The notes below the pieces were generated by a model, which had not been told where the DNA came from, ran no database searches, and worked only from the letters and a program-made list of their open reading frames with translations. 64,000 nucleotides of DNA from the NCBI RefSeq assembly GCF_022605725.1, contig NC_065547.1, positions 25,523,167-25,587,166 on the forward strand, read 5' to 3'. Shown piece after piece: positions 1 to 12,690 of the stretch. Source of the stretch: Anthonomus grandis grandis. Lineage: Eukaryota > Arthropoda > Insecta > Coleoptera > Curculionidae. The translations under genes and the position numbers were made by a program. The first letter of the stretch is position 1; the number at the start of each line of letters is the position of its first letter.

Positions 1-737
1 GAATAATTAATTATACGTAAAGTGTTGATACGTGGTTTACTCCGAGCATCATCAGACGTTAAAAAGATTTAAACACGACCAAATGGGTCACGAGGTGTGA
101 TGATGCTCTTAGAAGCGAAACATGCGTCATTACGATTGATTAATAAAATTTTTGAGACTTCTTTAAATTTAAAGTTACGGTTAATAAAATAATAGATATT
201 GGTATTTGATTACTATTACTAGAATTTCAAGTTTTGTAATTATTTGGAGTTTGAGCAGGTTATGTCGATGGTCGAATGGGGTGGTGTTGTTTAAAAAAAT
301 AACTTGATGCTTGATTGAAATAATAAACCAATTCCATTAAACAGGCGTAAAAATTTTGTTTTTCCCAGATTGATGGATAACAATTTGGAAGAATTATTCC
401 TAAAAAAAAATTAGCACGCAAAAATTTCAAGGAATAGTCAGTCATCTTTAATTGATTTTCAATATTTTTCTCTACTGCGTGCTTATTGTAAAATATACCA
501 TTGTCAGCCTTTGAAAGTACTTAGACAGCATAGGACAAAGTACAGGGCAGAAATGGTTTTTGGAGTTAGATATAATCTAAAAAAATTAAAATGGTTTTCT
601 TAGCTCTATATTTAAACGATAACAGTGCTCACAGATATTCAGGTTTTGTTAATCTATTCAGGGATCGATTCTGCTCTGTAGAAAATAATATGAAGAGGTC
701 GATATCAGTATTTCTGGTGACTTAAGTGTTAACTAAA
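1..737. other. AT-rich sequence, nothing recognised
   Basis: Short frames only, with many stops on both strands. I recognise no repeat or coding motif here. Confidence 0.5.
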
Positions 738-767
738 AGATCCTCTAGGTCAGAACCTAGAGGATCT
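738..767. repeat. Perfect 13-bp-arm hairpin with CAGA loop
   Basis: Arm AGATCCTCTAGGT, loop CAGA, then the exact reverse complement of the arm. A second perfect hairpin with the same CAGA loop lies 28 bp downstream (796-843). The arms of the two hairpins are unrelated in sequence. Confidence 0.9.
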
Positions 768-795
768 AATGTTTATTGTCTAAATATTTATGGTC

Positions 796-843
796 TAAAT
801 ATTTATGTTGTTTAGTCCAGAGACTAAACAACATAAATATTTA
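796..843. repeat. Perfect 22-bp-arm hairpin with CAGA loop
   Basis: Arms at 796-817 and 822-843 are exact reverse complements around the loop CAGA. The outer part of the left arm (GGTCTAAATATTTATG) also repeats the bases just upstream (TGTCTAAATATTTATG), so the site combines a direct and an inverted duplication. Confidence 0.9.
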
Positions 844-2799
844 TTATGGTATATTTTATGCAAAATTTATAATAATTCTTTAGCCTTAAAGATATTCCCG
901 GAAATTTAGATATCTAGGTATATTAGACCGATTTTTACGAGTGGAGACGGTGTGGTGTTTACCGACTGTTACAATTCATCAATTTCTTAAGATAAAACTT
1001 AGACTTATAGAGTTTCACGGGTCTTTTTGAGGTGGGGTAGCTAATAATATTATTTCGCAGAAAAAAAACTCCTTTTATTTTTAATTACCCAGTAAACAAT
1101 GTCAAACTTGTAAGAGTTTAGATTGGAGCGTTTTTACGGTTCGTTAGGTGTGAATTAAAATACTCAATGCACACAAATATTCATCTAATTTATTTACACT
1201 ACTTAACACCACCACTTAAGACTACTAAAAATAAGAAAATAGTATAAGTATAAAGTATCGCTAATATTTTGAGCTAAGCTTCAACTGAATTGTCAACTGC
1301 CTTTTAACGGCGACGCGACTCTTTATATATTCAACTGACCATAATTTCGAAAGATTCGCTAACCTCCCACGCGTCTCCAGAGATGTCGTGCGGTGTGTCC
1401 ATTTATGTCATTTCGAAATGACAGAAAACAGCAGGTATTCACCGCACTGTTAATATCGTTATAACATCATTACAGTCGGGTGTATCTAAATGTGGAACTA
1501 AATTTCTCTGAGCATATTGAAAGAATTTGAAATAAGGATTGTCTTTTTTGATGAGATCACTAAGTAATTTTGACAACATTTTTAGTTTAAGAAATGCCTA
1601 CTCAGTCATACTCCGTTTTTTGAGAACTCCAAATTGTGGAATATGAAAACTTAGTTTGGTCTCCATGCTATGTATAACGAAGATTTCTCATGTCGCATTT
1701 AAACTAAAAATTCTGGTTAATTATGAGGATCTTCAAAAACCTTTAAATTTGCAAACCCTAGTGCATAGGAGAGACAAGCAGGACGCTACAGTATCAACGT
1801 ACTCCTGTCGAATCTTGTTGATGGGCATTCCATGAAGTGTTTCGCAGTCCGATTTCCAATGTTATCCTGCTCGGTACTGTGATGCGTTTGTACCTAGAGC
1901 TCCCGACGCTTAAGAACTGTTAATTCACGCATATACGATCTTATTTATTATTAATATCACGACACAGAGTGTAAATATGTTAAAATAATCTCAGGTTTTA
2001 TTATAAAGATATTAGTAGCATAACACCGAAAAAACTAATTCAAAATCTTCATTATGTGTCTTTAAGGGATTTTTTTTGACTAATTACCGGTTTAAACATA
2101 GATTGATGATGGGAAATGCGGTAGCCCAGCTAAAAAAACACAGATAAACCTTTAAGACACGGTTGTGTGGGAATAGAAACAGGCCAGTTTGAAACTGGTG
2201 GGTCGATGGGATGGCACGAACTACCTTTTTTTCACTGTGGGCTGTTGCAGGTTATCTAGTTGAAATGGTTTAATTAGCTTAACAAAATAAACGGCCCTTG
2301 TTGACTGAAAACTGATTGCATATATGCCAAATAAAATATTTTCATAAAAACGGCAATTTTTCGAGTGATTACAAAGCATCGTACAATTGCGCTTTTGTAC
2401 GCCACGCTGACATCGTATTGATCAAAAAGCCAAATAAAAAATGCATTAGGCCATCATGAATGCCGTTTTTAATGGTACATTTCTATCCCAGTTTTAATTT
2501 TTCGATATTTATGTACGTCTTTTAATTTTTTTTTAATACGAACTATTTTTACCTTTCGTAATGAATATACGTATTAAAATATCCATGATTCCATGGTGTC
2601 ATGATGGTTATGGATTATGGTTTTTAGTTAAATTTACATTAATTATTATAATATTTTTTTCGTAGTTTGATCTCTTTTTTCCTTATTTTCTCCATACTAT
2701 ACATTTTTGCAAAATAACCTAATACATTTGCAAAACTTTTAATATTGTTTTCATAATAGGAGTAATAAATAATTGTTTAAAAAATAAAACTACTATTGA
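844..2799. other. AT-rich sequence, nothing recognised
   Basis: About 2 kb without a frame or motif I can support. A slightly less AT-rich patch lies at about 1,300-1,930. Confidence 0.45.
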
Positions 2800-3810
2800 A
2801 TAAGAGCTTTATAACGGCAATACATGCTCTCAATAGTATTTTCAATAGCTTCTTGACCCCGTTATTGCCATTTATTTGTTGCAGGTTTTGTTCATAGTCG
2901 CCGATAATTCATCAAACGCTATTCCAAATGTTGAGATGAGATTTACATCCGGACTTCTCGCCGGTCACTTCATAAGTTATATAATGTGTGGTATCTTGGC
3001 TATGAGCGATTTCACATTATCAAATGGAAGCATAAATTCCCAACTACTTTGATGTACTTTTATGATATCGCTGATCTTTGACAAAGTATTATTAAATGAA
3101 ATTGCTGCTTTTAATAAGTGTTTCGATTAGAAATGTTTTTTCCGTAAAAAGTCCGTGCTGCATTGATCGGAATAAGTCTGAGTCAGAAAGAGCGAAGTCT
3201 GAAGAAGACGGCGGGAAAAGACAACTCATTTGATGTTGTTCAAATATTTTTGCAATATTATTCTCGAGTATTGCCATATAACTTTGTCGTGTCTTGGGCC
3301 TACTGTGAACGTTTAGTTTTCAATGCCTTATTCACTTTACTTTTATCCAATTGCTTTTTTACAATTAAGTGTTATCATTTGTCAGTAATCGTTTCACTAT
3401 ATTTTAATAAATTAATAGAACACAGAATCCTTACTACTCACCAAATACAGAACATACTCTTTGTTCCGTGTATATTCCCTACTTATTTTGATGTTCACGG
3501 TTACCTTGAATCTACCCATAATCCTCTTTTCTTTAAATTATCCGAATACTTGATGTAAAAAACCTTTTTTTTTAACCGGCCAGCAAAATTTCACAAATGC
3601 TTTTTAGTCATTCATGATCTTCCTTCTTTACTTCATTAGGAACTTATTTTCCTTCTTTCTGGATTTTACGCAATGCTTGAACAAATCTGCCACTGCTGCG
3701 CTTCAATGTTTGAGTTGCGTCTTTGTCCTATCCAATAATACAAGCAAATCTGCATCTGATTTCGGTTTCAGGCAGTTTTTAGCAACCGTTTTTTCAATGT
3801 AATAAAGCTT
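2800..3810 (-). pseudogene. Mariner (Mos1-like) transposase relic
   Basis: Read on the minus strand from about 3,805 downward, this aligns by eye with a mariner transposase over most of its length, with many stops and shifts. The N-terminal half has LLDRTKTQL and then a stretch like the family's 'rLk..GkiqKegkWvPhEL'. The middle has KKKGFLHQV and REYTRNKEYVLYLVSSKDS, matching the 'KGFLHRI' and 'nihGtKvmlciwWdqkgvvyy' blocks. The C-terminal part has SDSDLFRSMQHGLF (about 3,130-3,170), matching 'PSDYhLFRSMQhgL', which carries the third catalytic Asp. Terminal repeats are not visible. At 2,800-2,890 a minus-strand stretch (AIENTIESMYCRYKALI) resembles a Tc1-type C-terminus and may be a different fragment. 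Confidence 0.82.
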
Positions 3811-6464
3811 CCCCGCAAAACGTCTTTTCATGGTATAAATTTTAAGATTTACTTAAATAAATGCAAAAAAGAACAATGGTATTGACCCAGGGAGAAATAT
3901 AAATAAAGTGGCTCTTTAATTACATCTGTCTACCTATCGACATTACTATCGCGGACATCTTAAATTGAATATAACATATACATATTTTGAGGATGAAGGC
4001 TTTGACCGTAATAAAGAGCAGGTTAGCTCTAGTCAGAAAAACAACACGTTATTGCAAATGTATAATATAGAGTTCTTCAACGACCGGTCTTTATACTTAT
4101 CATATTTCTTATTTTTGTGAACGATCTTGCCTATCTGCCGGAAGTAAAGGGTCTGATCCTTTTTGTACACAATTTACCATTACAACATACAATTTATCAT
4201 CTATCCCAAATATATGCATGTAGGACTAGCAAGGCTGTTGTTAATCGAAGACTAGTTTTTTGCAAATAAATTATGTCTGAATAGAAAAAAAAGTACAAAT
4301 ATGCTTAGGAAGAGAAAATTTGAGCGATATGAATAATGGGGCTTTGTCCTACGCTTACACCCGATTGTGACAAGATAGATAGTTGTGGAACTGCCGCTAG
4401 TGCCAGTGGAATTGCCGATTGAAAATTATTTATAAACTTTGACAATTATTTGCTTTGTTATACAATAAGAAAAAACCGATATATCGCTCAGATGTTAAAC
4501 AGCAGGAGGAGTCATGCTTTTTGGGTCTCTTTCTTTAGTCTTGATCTGAGATGAAACTTGTTTGTTAAGATATGAACACAATAACGGTGAATTTTACCTT
4601 CTAATATGAGAGTTAATGTGGCTTTCTTAAAAACTCAATTCTACCGTGTTTTTGAAGCAGAATTCAGAAGAACCGATAAATTGAACATTTAAGGCGATAT
4701 TTAAAGTTGTGTTGCTGTGAGTGAAAGTCAAAAAATTAAATTTTTTTTTTGGTAAAATAGCTAGCTTTTTTAGTAAAAAATTAATTGAAGATATTTTAAT
4801 AGAAATGATGCACAATAACTGTGACATTAGACGCGCTGACATTTTTTAAAAGTAATTTTTCAAGGTTATTAGTTTGACATACAAACACAAAGATACGATG
4901 AAGGATAAATAAATTCAAAATGACACTTTAAGTTGCAACACTCCTTTCTGATCTTGAGAAGGTCAATTTAAATGTCCAAACAATTGCCAAGGAGACATTT
5001 TTTTGGTTTTATAGGCTCTTGGGTTTATAGAATACATTGAATTGCATTGATTTTAATGACACTTTATAAGAATGATCGGTTTTAACTGTTACAGCGGCCT
5101 TACTCTTTTGGGCTCAATTTTCAAGGTCATTTGTTGCCGCTTTCATAAAAGCAGGAATTATTTATTAACATGTTACAACCATTTTGTTCTAATGATAAGA
5201 TATCGGAGGATATGAACCTGAAATATATTGAAGCAACATTAAATGTAAAATTACGCGTATTATTTATCGCATTTTTAGAATTAGGATGTCAATGTCTCCT
5301 TCATGGTGCTTGCTAGAATAAATTACTTTTTTCTCGGGTGTCGAAGTGTTAAACCCAGCATTAAAAATAGTGACTTCTATTCACAAAAATTACCTTGATA
5401 CTTACATGACTTAAAAAATTCCGCAAGTTCAAATTTAAGGTCATGGTTACTTATCCCCATCGTATCCTAGCTTTTGTAGAGGTTATTTTTTTAAACCAAT
5501 CGTTCTTGCAAAGTTATTTGCTTGGTAGGTTTTAAGTAACTAACAAATGACTTTGCGAAATATAGTTTCAGGGTCAGCGTATCCAGTGTCACACTTAATG
5601 TCGATCATTCCTACAAAGGTATCTTCACTCTACGTTTATTTCACTAAAAAGTATGTATTATTTTAAACGACAAAAAATTATTAAAATTATTGACTCCTTT
5701 AAGATCCGATTTAATCCGATTTTTTCCTCGTCATACACTATAATTTTATTTTTGTGACCTTTATTTTTCGATACTACTTATTTTTAGAGAATTCTTCCTG
5801 TGATTATTGGGGTAGACTAAAATAAAACGTTCTGTACCAGCTACAGCTATATACCGAAAAACATAGTTCAGGAAGCATAATCACTTTTTCATTACGACAC
5901 ATATAGAAAACTTTAAATTGCAGCTGCATTTGAAGTTCTAAACTCTGGAAAATGCTCCAAGTTGGATCGGAATAAAAGTTTACAACTATCTGCTAGTTAA
6001 GAAGGCATATTTAAATGCTCAGAACTTAAAACATAAGAAACATTTTCTTGTGATGTTTTTACGCAGTACATGAATATTCGAATGACCACAGATATATTAC
6101 TACACTTTTTTCGTTTAGAAAATCGATGTGGGCGATAGTCTTCCAAGATAGGTTGATAAAAATTTTGAAGAATATTTTATTTTCTAAATTCCTATTTATT
6201 TAGCAAAGTTGTATTTTTTTATTTTTATTTTTGATTTGATACACTGGTCTCGCGTTAATAAATAAAAACTTTTTTTGGGAATGCTCAGTTCAATGAATAA
6301 TCACAGCAATGTATTTCGCTATTATTAAAAGTTTTTTTAAATATTGTTAGTAGGTGAAAAATAAAATGACAGAAACAAAAATAAGTTTGAAGTAATTGTT
6401 ATATTTACTTAAATATAAAATATGTTTTGCAATTGAAGAAAATATAAAATTTAAACGTTAATAA
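3811..6464. other. AT-rich sequence, nothing recognised
   Basis: Only chance short frames. I see no transposon motif, tandem array or GC-rich island. Confidence 0.45.
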
Positions 6465-7278
6465 TGGTTTATTTTAATAATGAAGAATATGCTGATATGC
6501 ATTGAGTTTATAGCGAATAGCAGTGTAATACTAGGCTAGCTCAATGCAAGTATGCTGAAAATTTTGCTGAGAGAAGATATCCATTGCGTTTTACGTTTAT
6601 TGCACTTCATCAGTAGCTAAGCAAGACGGGATCAGTCATTCCAAAGAACCATAAGACATAAATATACTGCATTATTAACAATGATAATAAGGAAATTATT
6701 TTAGGGGCCGTTGAAGAAAATCCTAAAATTAGCGTAAGAAGCCTTGCTGCCATGAATTCCTTTTTACTAAAAATGGAATTTTTAATATTCACCACGCAAA
6801 TGTTAAAGAAAATCCTTACGTTTTAAAAAAAGCCCATGATCCATACATATTTAAAATTAATGTTTGGATAGGAGTAATAACTGCCTGATCTCTTAAACGC
6901 TAATGAATATTTAATTTTTTACAAAACATATTATCACAACTGCTGGATAAAGTGCCTTGAAATATCCGTAGAAATTATTGGTTCATGCATGATGGCTGTC
7001 CCGTACCTATTGAATAGATATGAAGGAGTGGTCCGATTGGCCTCCTAGATCCCCCGATCTAAATTCCTGTGATTTTTGCATTTGGAAAGGATGGGGGGGG
7101 GGAGGTATTTAAGATTGGAAATTTATGCCGTTCCCATAGAACTCAAGAACAACTTTGGGAAAGAATTGGGCAGATTTGCAATAAATTCCGAAATAAATTC
7201 GCTATTACTTATCAAAAAGAGCAAGATTATGTATTGATCGGATTGATTGATCAGATGGCCGGCATGTGGAACACTTAA
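6465..7278 (+). pseudogene. Mariner-like (DUF4817/DDE) transposase relic with internal deletion
   Basis: The N-terminal part reads FNNEEYADMH then AERRYPLRFTFIALHQ, the pattern that opens DUF4817-type helix-turn-helix transposases of insects. It continues with EIILGAVEENPKISVRSLAA. The frame then jumps to NGIFNIHHANV and INVWIGVIT, missing about 80 residues including the first catalytic Asp region. NIRRNYWFMHDGCPVP preserves the second catalytic block ('QhDGaPAH'), and WPPRSPDL is degraded to a frame-shifted GLLDPPI. The C-terminal part from 7,108 to the stop at 7,276 is open (RTQEQLWERIGQICNKFRN). A G-run at about 7,082-7,091 marks one shift. No convincing terminal repeats were found. Confidence 0.82.
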
Positions 7279-8929
7279 TGTAAATCTTATGTATTGTTTT
7301 ATTTTATGATTGTTCCTAATGTTACGATCCTTACTTTATGTTACGTTTACTGAAACAATTATCTATTTCGCTTAAAGTTTATAATAAATAAAGTTATTTA
7401 AACACTAGCAACTAGTGCCCAGAAATTAGGAATTTACAGTTAAAAATCACTTGCAGTTTGCTTTTTCTCCCAGCTATCGTATAAATATCTGAAAAATTGC
7501 CTGGATTAATACGTAAATACATACATCCCTCATGTTTTATTTACGTACTCCTACAATTCAATCCCAATTACTTTGCTTTAGATATAGGATAATGTTGTTT
7601 TTATTCGTATAAATCTATTCTTGAACACTTTACCAACCAAGAAAATATAAAAACTATGTAGTTTTCCAAGATGTTTACCATATTATTCCTAAAAAACTTT
7701 GAACTTCTTTTTTTATGGTAGTTTTTTTTAGCAGTTTTCTCCTGCTATTCGGTATGGCATCCTATTTTCACTTTCATGACCAGTAGTAAACTCAGAGGCA
7801 AGAGACAAAATATAGAAAATATAAAAAAGTTACAATTTAGACCAATATTTGCATTTGAAAACACATTTTAATCCTTTTGAACAGAACCTTAACTGATTTT
7901 GTTAACTATATTTAGAAATAAATCGGAAATTTGTGTCGATTTTCCCTCACAATCATTTAATTTCATCAGCTGACAGTTTGATTTTTTTTTATATATTATG
8001 ATTCCTATGAGCAACAATATAAAAAAATATATTTTTAAAAAGCGGAATGTCAGATGATAAACATGAGAAATATGACATCGTAGTATAAAGAAAAATTGTA
8101 TTTCTTTTTAATGTGTACCAAAAAGTTTAAAAACTCCTTGTCATGAATATGTAGTACCTGCACGTCTTGAATTTAAATCTCCCGCCTTATATTCAATTCG
8201 AATACCCCGCGTTTTTCTTGGCATGACTCAGTTGACATTGTAATCACCTGCAATATTGATTATTTATATTTATTTTTCCAATAATTCCAACGGCTGTAAA
8301 GGGTGTGCTGTCGTCGTGTCGTAAACATGATACAATATAATATACATGTTATTAATTCCTTGTCTTCCAATGGGCTTACTCATCCCTAAGTGCAGTAGTA
8401 CACTACCTAATACACCATGGACCATTCTGCTAAACTTTTTTATGGATTTTTAACATAATTTCATTTCGGTGTAGCAACACTTAGAGCTTAAATACCATAT
8501 ACCATTTTGTCAAACCTATTTATGTAATCGTACCAATATTTCTAAATTATTCTTGTGAGTTATTAAATTTCAAATCAAATGTGGTCTTTAGTGCTAAAGT
8601 TCACTTGTCTAATTTATCCACAAAATACTGCATCTTATTGGTTCTAAACGTTTTCTACTGACACGACTGACTATCTTCAATAGATACGCATATAGCAATA
8701 GGCGTATCAACTTTCACATTAAAACCTAATTATTTTTCGACCTAAGTTGCACAAGAACTGCTATTTTTCTAGAAAAATCAATGCTATAAGAAATAAAAAC
8801 TAATAACGGTTTGTTTATCTTATTAGCATCACTGATGACAATTTATTCGCCATTTATGTCACATTACTTATGACTTAAGTTCTAAAAATACACAGATTAA
8901 TATTCAACCTTCATTAAATACCGATAACC
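7279..8929. other. AT-rich sequence, nothing recognised
   Basis: No coding motif or structured repeat is evident. Confidence 0.45.
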
Positions 8930-9545
8930 GTTTGAACCTGTCACCATCGTAAAATAAACTATTATAATTTATATTTGGAATAAATTTAAGCTCATCGTGT
9001 AGCGCTGAGACCCTTAAAACTCCCTAAACAACTCCATTACCGACGCGAAATTAAAAAAAAATAATTAAAGATGCATTGGTATGCAAACGAACGCGGGCAA
9101 CGCAATTAATGTAATTAAAATTAATTCTAAAGACACTTAACGAGTGCCGGCTTTAATTACGTGCCAACAACTTTTTTTTTTGAATTGTTAAAATGTCTGG
9201 AACTGGAATGTGCGTGTGTGTGTGTGTGTCTTCTTTAAAAATATGGATTTCTACCTGATGTTCTCGACCCTTTGTATTCATCAATAAATACGTGGGGGGC
9301 GCAGGCCTAATTGCTAGTTCAAACAAAGCGGGAATTGTGCCTGAATGCGTTTCAGTTTCGAGCGATCCGACGGATTTACGCGGATTTCTCCACAGACTTA
9401 TCCATTAACCCTCTTTTGCCATGTTGTTCACTGTCTGGCGAGATTATGTTTAGTTGGTTTAAAGGGTGAGGCGTTTGAAAGAGGCCATTTCCCATTTCAT
9501 TATCTATCGTATTTACTGACAAATAACTCTAATCAAACTTAAATA
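8930..9545. other. Less AT-rich unique island, possible conserved non-coding element
   Basis: This stretch is of higher complexity than its surroundings. It has several TAAT/ATTA homeodomain-type cores near 9,050-9,160, a (GT)8 microsatellite at 9,214-9,229 and a GC-richer end at 9,290-9,480. The 65-codon frame at 9,345-9,542 has no recognisable domain and I do not call it coding. Conservation is an inference that needs another species to test. Confidence 0.25.
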
Positions 9546-10537
9546 AGTTAGACACTAACATTAATAACATGACAAACAATGGTCAACAAAAACCCATCTT
9601 CGAAAACCATGCAGAAAGAAACTAAGGTGAGAGGTTTGTTTTTTAAACCTAGCAACACCAGAATCTAAGGAAAAATGCAGGGGATGGAGCCCTTTAAGAC
9701 TGTTATTATAAAGATAATATAGTAAAGATATAGGTCTTAACTACTACGACTTAGTAAGGCCCATAAAAAGTGGTATTTAGTGACCCATACACTGAGAAGC
9801 AAAAACCGTATTAATAATTATTGCGTGAAAATATTAAATGGTCTCATTTAACATCTTAAAAATTTATATTTATAGATTTTTAATTTAATTTATCCATTGG
9901 GTGACATTCCTAAAGAATGGCTACATTTTATGCCTTAAAAGAAAATGCAAAAAACTGTACTGACCATCGTATCAAAATTATTTTTGGCTGCTAGCTTAGG
10001 TCTTCGGTGCGGACATTAATACTGAAACTTAAAATATCAAAAGTTATAATGAAAGTCTACATATTTCGACAGTATTTACCAGTTGAAAGAGTTGAAATAT
10101 ATAAACTTTGGTACAAGTTAAAAACAGATAGCTTTGATGCTATCTTCCCTTCTACTAACTAGAGTTCGAAACGAATTCGACGTAGAGGTCTCCTCTCTCA
10201 GTAGTGTGGAATTAAAGGCGGTGAAGCAAGCTCTCTTAACTCTCTCCAAACTTAATGTTTGGCATTATATTTTCATTATATTGCATGAGGATTTCGATAT
10301 CTAAATAATAAATTGAGCCAGCCATATACAGATCGTGTTATCGTGAGCTAACATATTATCCAAAAATTATCCAAAACGTATTACCCAAAATAATGGCAAC
10401 ACCGCTTGGTTGCGGCTTGCAGGCGGCGGAATTTTTCGTTTTTATTTTTTGAACTGGGAGTCAGCAGACCTCACTTTGCTGTGTTACTGCACGTTGCATT
10501 AATAATTTTTGAGCGTTATTTTCGTGTTTTTTGTACT
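9546..10537. other. AT-rich sequence, nothing firmly recognised
   Basis: A short stretch at about 10,185-10,265 reads SSVELKAVKQALLTLSKLN, reminiscent of an RNase H fragment of a retroelement, but it is too short to call. Confidence 0.4.
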
Positions 10538-11626
10538 ATGGCTGTTTATACCCCTTCCGAAAGAGTTCAACTAATTAAATGGTTTTATGGAGGCAATTCG
10601 GCAGTACAATGTAGAGATTTGTTTTCAGTGACATTTGAGAATAGATCGATTCCTTGTGCAAAAACGGTTTTAAATGTGGTTACACATTTTGAGATATCTT
10701 TTTGTCTTCAAGATTATAAAAAATTCCACACAAAACGTCAAGAACCACCTGTTGAAGTGGTCCAGGATATAGAACGGCGGGAAGAAATGGTTTGTAGTAG
10801 GTACCCTAGAACTTGATTCGACACGGTCCACTAGAAGTGTTGGAGAGGAACTGGGAATGAGCAATAAAACTGTTGCTCGTATCTGGACAAATATGGGTAC
10901 AAATGTTTCAAGTATTCAAAAACTCAGGAAATATTTCCTGAAGACCAGTGGCGAAGAATGGAATTTTGTGAAACCATGATGAAAAAGGCAAATGAAAACG
11001 AATTTTTTTAAAAAAAATACTTTGTTTTCTGATGAATCTTCTTTTCCATTACATGGAAAACACAATCCTTCCATTGGTCTTAGGAAAACGAGCACAGAAG
11101 TTTTCAGTTTTGTACCCAGTATCCTCAGAAATTGAATGTTTGGGCAGGTATTTTGGGCGACAATGTTATAGGACCATTTCTTATTGATGGCACTTTAAAC
11201 GCCCAAAAGTACCTTAAGTTGCTGCAAAACCAAGTTCTTCCTGCCATTCAAATCCTACCTGATGTAGACCTAGGATCGGTTTATTTTCAGCAAGATGGCT
11301 GTCCTGCTCATAACGCGGCTAGGGTAAAAGAATTTTTAACAAATACTTTTCCTAACCGCCTTATTAGTGGGACTGGCGATACTAAATGGCCTCCTACATC
11401 TCCAGATTTGCCTCCAAATGACTTTTATCTGTGAGGTTACCTTAAGCAGACCATTTACAAGCATGAATTTAGTAGGCCAACAAATTTAGAGGAGTTGCGA
11501 AATAAAATTGTCGAAGGTGCGAATTCCATTTTACCTGAAACTCTTTTGGAGGTGCGAAATAGCTTTTACGATAGGTTAAGTTTTTGTTTAGCGAAAGAAG
11601 GTGGTTTATTTGAGCCTTTTATTTAA
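10538..11626 (+). pseudogene. Near full-length DUF4817/DDE transposase, frame-shifted
   Basis: This starts at ATG 10,538 with MAVYTPSERVQLIKWFY, the opening helix of a DUF4817-type Tc1/mariner transposase. A frame break near 10,815 separates it from STRSVGEELGMSNKTVARIW, the second helix-turn-helix. Further breaks lie near 10,935 and 11,010. The catalytic core is then LFSDESSF (first Asp), MNVWAGILGDNVIGPFLIDG (open from 11,132), QQDGCPAHN (second Asp) and SPDLPPNDFYL (third Asp). The conserved Trp after FYL has become a TGA stop at 11,432-11,434. The C-terminal part runs to CLAKEGGLFEPFI and a TAA at 11,624. All three catalytic acids survive, so loss of function comes from shifts and one nonsense change; this copy is younger than most relics in the window. 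A hairpin lies 155 bp downstream. Confidence 0.9.
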
Positions 11627-11780
11627 AAAATGATGTGTTGTTAAGTTTGTTTATTAGAGTTTTATTTCTGATTTTTTATTATATTTTTATCAGAGTTGAT
11701 ATTTTATTTTTTATTAGAATAACGCTTTAATTTTCATTATGCAAAACACATCATATTAAACATTTTAAGATTACAATTCT

Positions 11781-11820
11781 ATGCGGGTTTTACACATTGT
11801 CATATCTGTAAAACCCGCAT
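11781..11820. repeat. Perfect 14-bp-arm hairpin
   Basis: ATGCGGGTTTTACA and its exact reverse complement are separated by 12 bp. The pairing continues outward (ATTCT/AGAAT) with a one-base bulge. It lies beyond the 3' end of the transposase relic and may belong to that element's end, but no partner was seen upstream. Confidence 0.85.
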
Positions 11821-11897
11821 TAGAATAAATATTTTAAAAATGCCTGGATTTTCGCGTAATATTTTGGGACATTTTGTAGCCAAACGACGCAGCACCC

Positions 11898-12502
11898 ACA
11901 GCATAAAGAAACCAGCAGTCGCACTTCAATAAAAATACATTGGCTTGAATAAGCGAGTTCGGTGCATGTGTACTAATGCAGGCGCGGCATATTTGCTTAG
12001 AGTAGGGATGCCGCTGACACTCGCTACGGTCCACGCGGCTTTTGCCTTGGCTAGAGCCGGACTTAAACATTTTTTTAGATATTATTATCTTGTAAAATAA
12101 AAATACCTACATAGTACAAATATTTATTTTTTAATATTATTAAAGTTCATACATTAACAAAATATTTAAACAAAAATAAACATCGCATTTCTACATCTAA
12201 CAACGACGATATAGAAGAATACGTGCAGGAAGTTAATTAGGTATGTACCATAAATTTAAGAGACCATTCTTTGAGTAATTTTAATTAAAATCAGAAAAGT
12301 TTTTATAACAAACGCTACGCTTTGTAAAAACGCTATCAAAATAGTCACTAAGTACGGCGCTGAACTAGACGATACACCTATGAACACAGTTTGATAAACA
12401 GTGAGCTCGGCATCCGGAGAATATGGCTGCGGTATGGCTAAGGATGCTATTAGTTCGCTTACATTTTCGAGCGGAGTGCGACTGCTGGTTTCTTTATGCT
12501 GT
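11898..12502. mobile_element. 605-bp non-autonomous element with 28-bp TIRs and 9-bp TSD (Mutator-like?)
   Basis: A 28-bp sequence beginning ACAGCATAAAGAAACC at 11,898-11,925 recurs as an exact reverse complement at 12,475-12,502. The two ends are flanked by the same 9 bases, GCAGCACCC, at 11,889-11,897 and 12,503-12,511. TIRs plus a matching direct repeat are the signature of a DNA transposon insertion. A 9-bp duplication fits Mutator-like elements best among common families. The interior has no transposase. A minus-strand frame at about 12,256-12,474 with a hydrophobic stretch (YLVTILIAFLQSVAFVI) is open, but it lacks an ATG and has no recognised domain. Confidence 0.72.
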
Positions 12503-12529
12503 GCAGCACCCACGAAGTTTATAGATGTT

Positions 12530-12690
12530 TACTAATCCGCGAGGGGCCCGAGGCCCGATCCCGTCCTCGGGCCGGCCGGGGCGGTGCTCTGTCGCAGGCA
12601 CTCGTACATGCGCGACGTTGCAAAATTTCGCCTCTATGCGGTTTCGATCGAACGAAAACACGATCTGTATACGACTATTAATAACTCAAC
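12530..12690. other. Short GC-rich island
   Basis: This is the most GC-rich stretch of the window, with the core at 12,540-12,600 and many CpGs. It contains an inverted 8-mer (GCCCGAGG/CCTCGGGC). It could be a CpG-rich regulatory site, a transposon end or foreign sequence. I see no tRNA or coding signal. Confidence 0.4.

Noticed and set aside
3163..3558. 131-codon plus-strand open frame
   Set aside because: It lies antisense to a mariner transposase relic whose motifs are clear on the minus strand; it is a shadow frame.
10185..10265. Possible RNase H fragment (SSVELKAVKQALLTL)
   Set aside because: Too short, with no second motif nearby; could be chance.
12256..12513. 85-codon minus-strand frame with a membrane-like segment
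   Set aside because: Non-ATG start, no upstream exon signal, and it crosses the inverted end of a 605-bp element. Not enough to call a protein.
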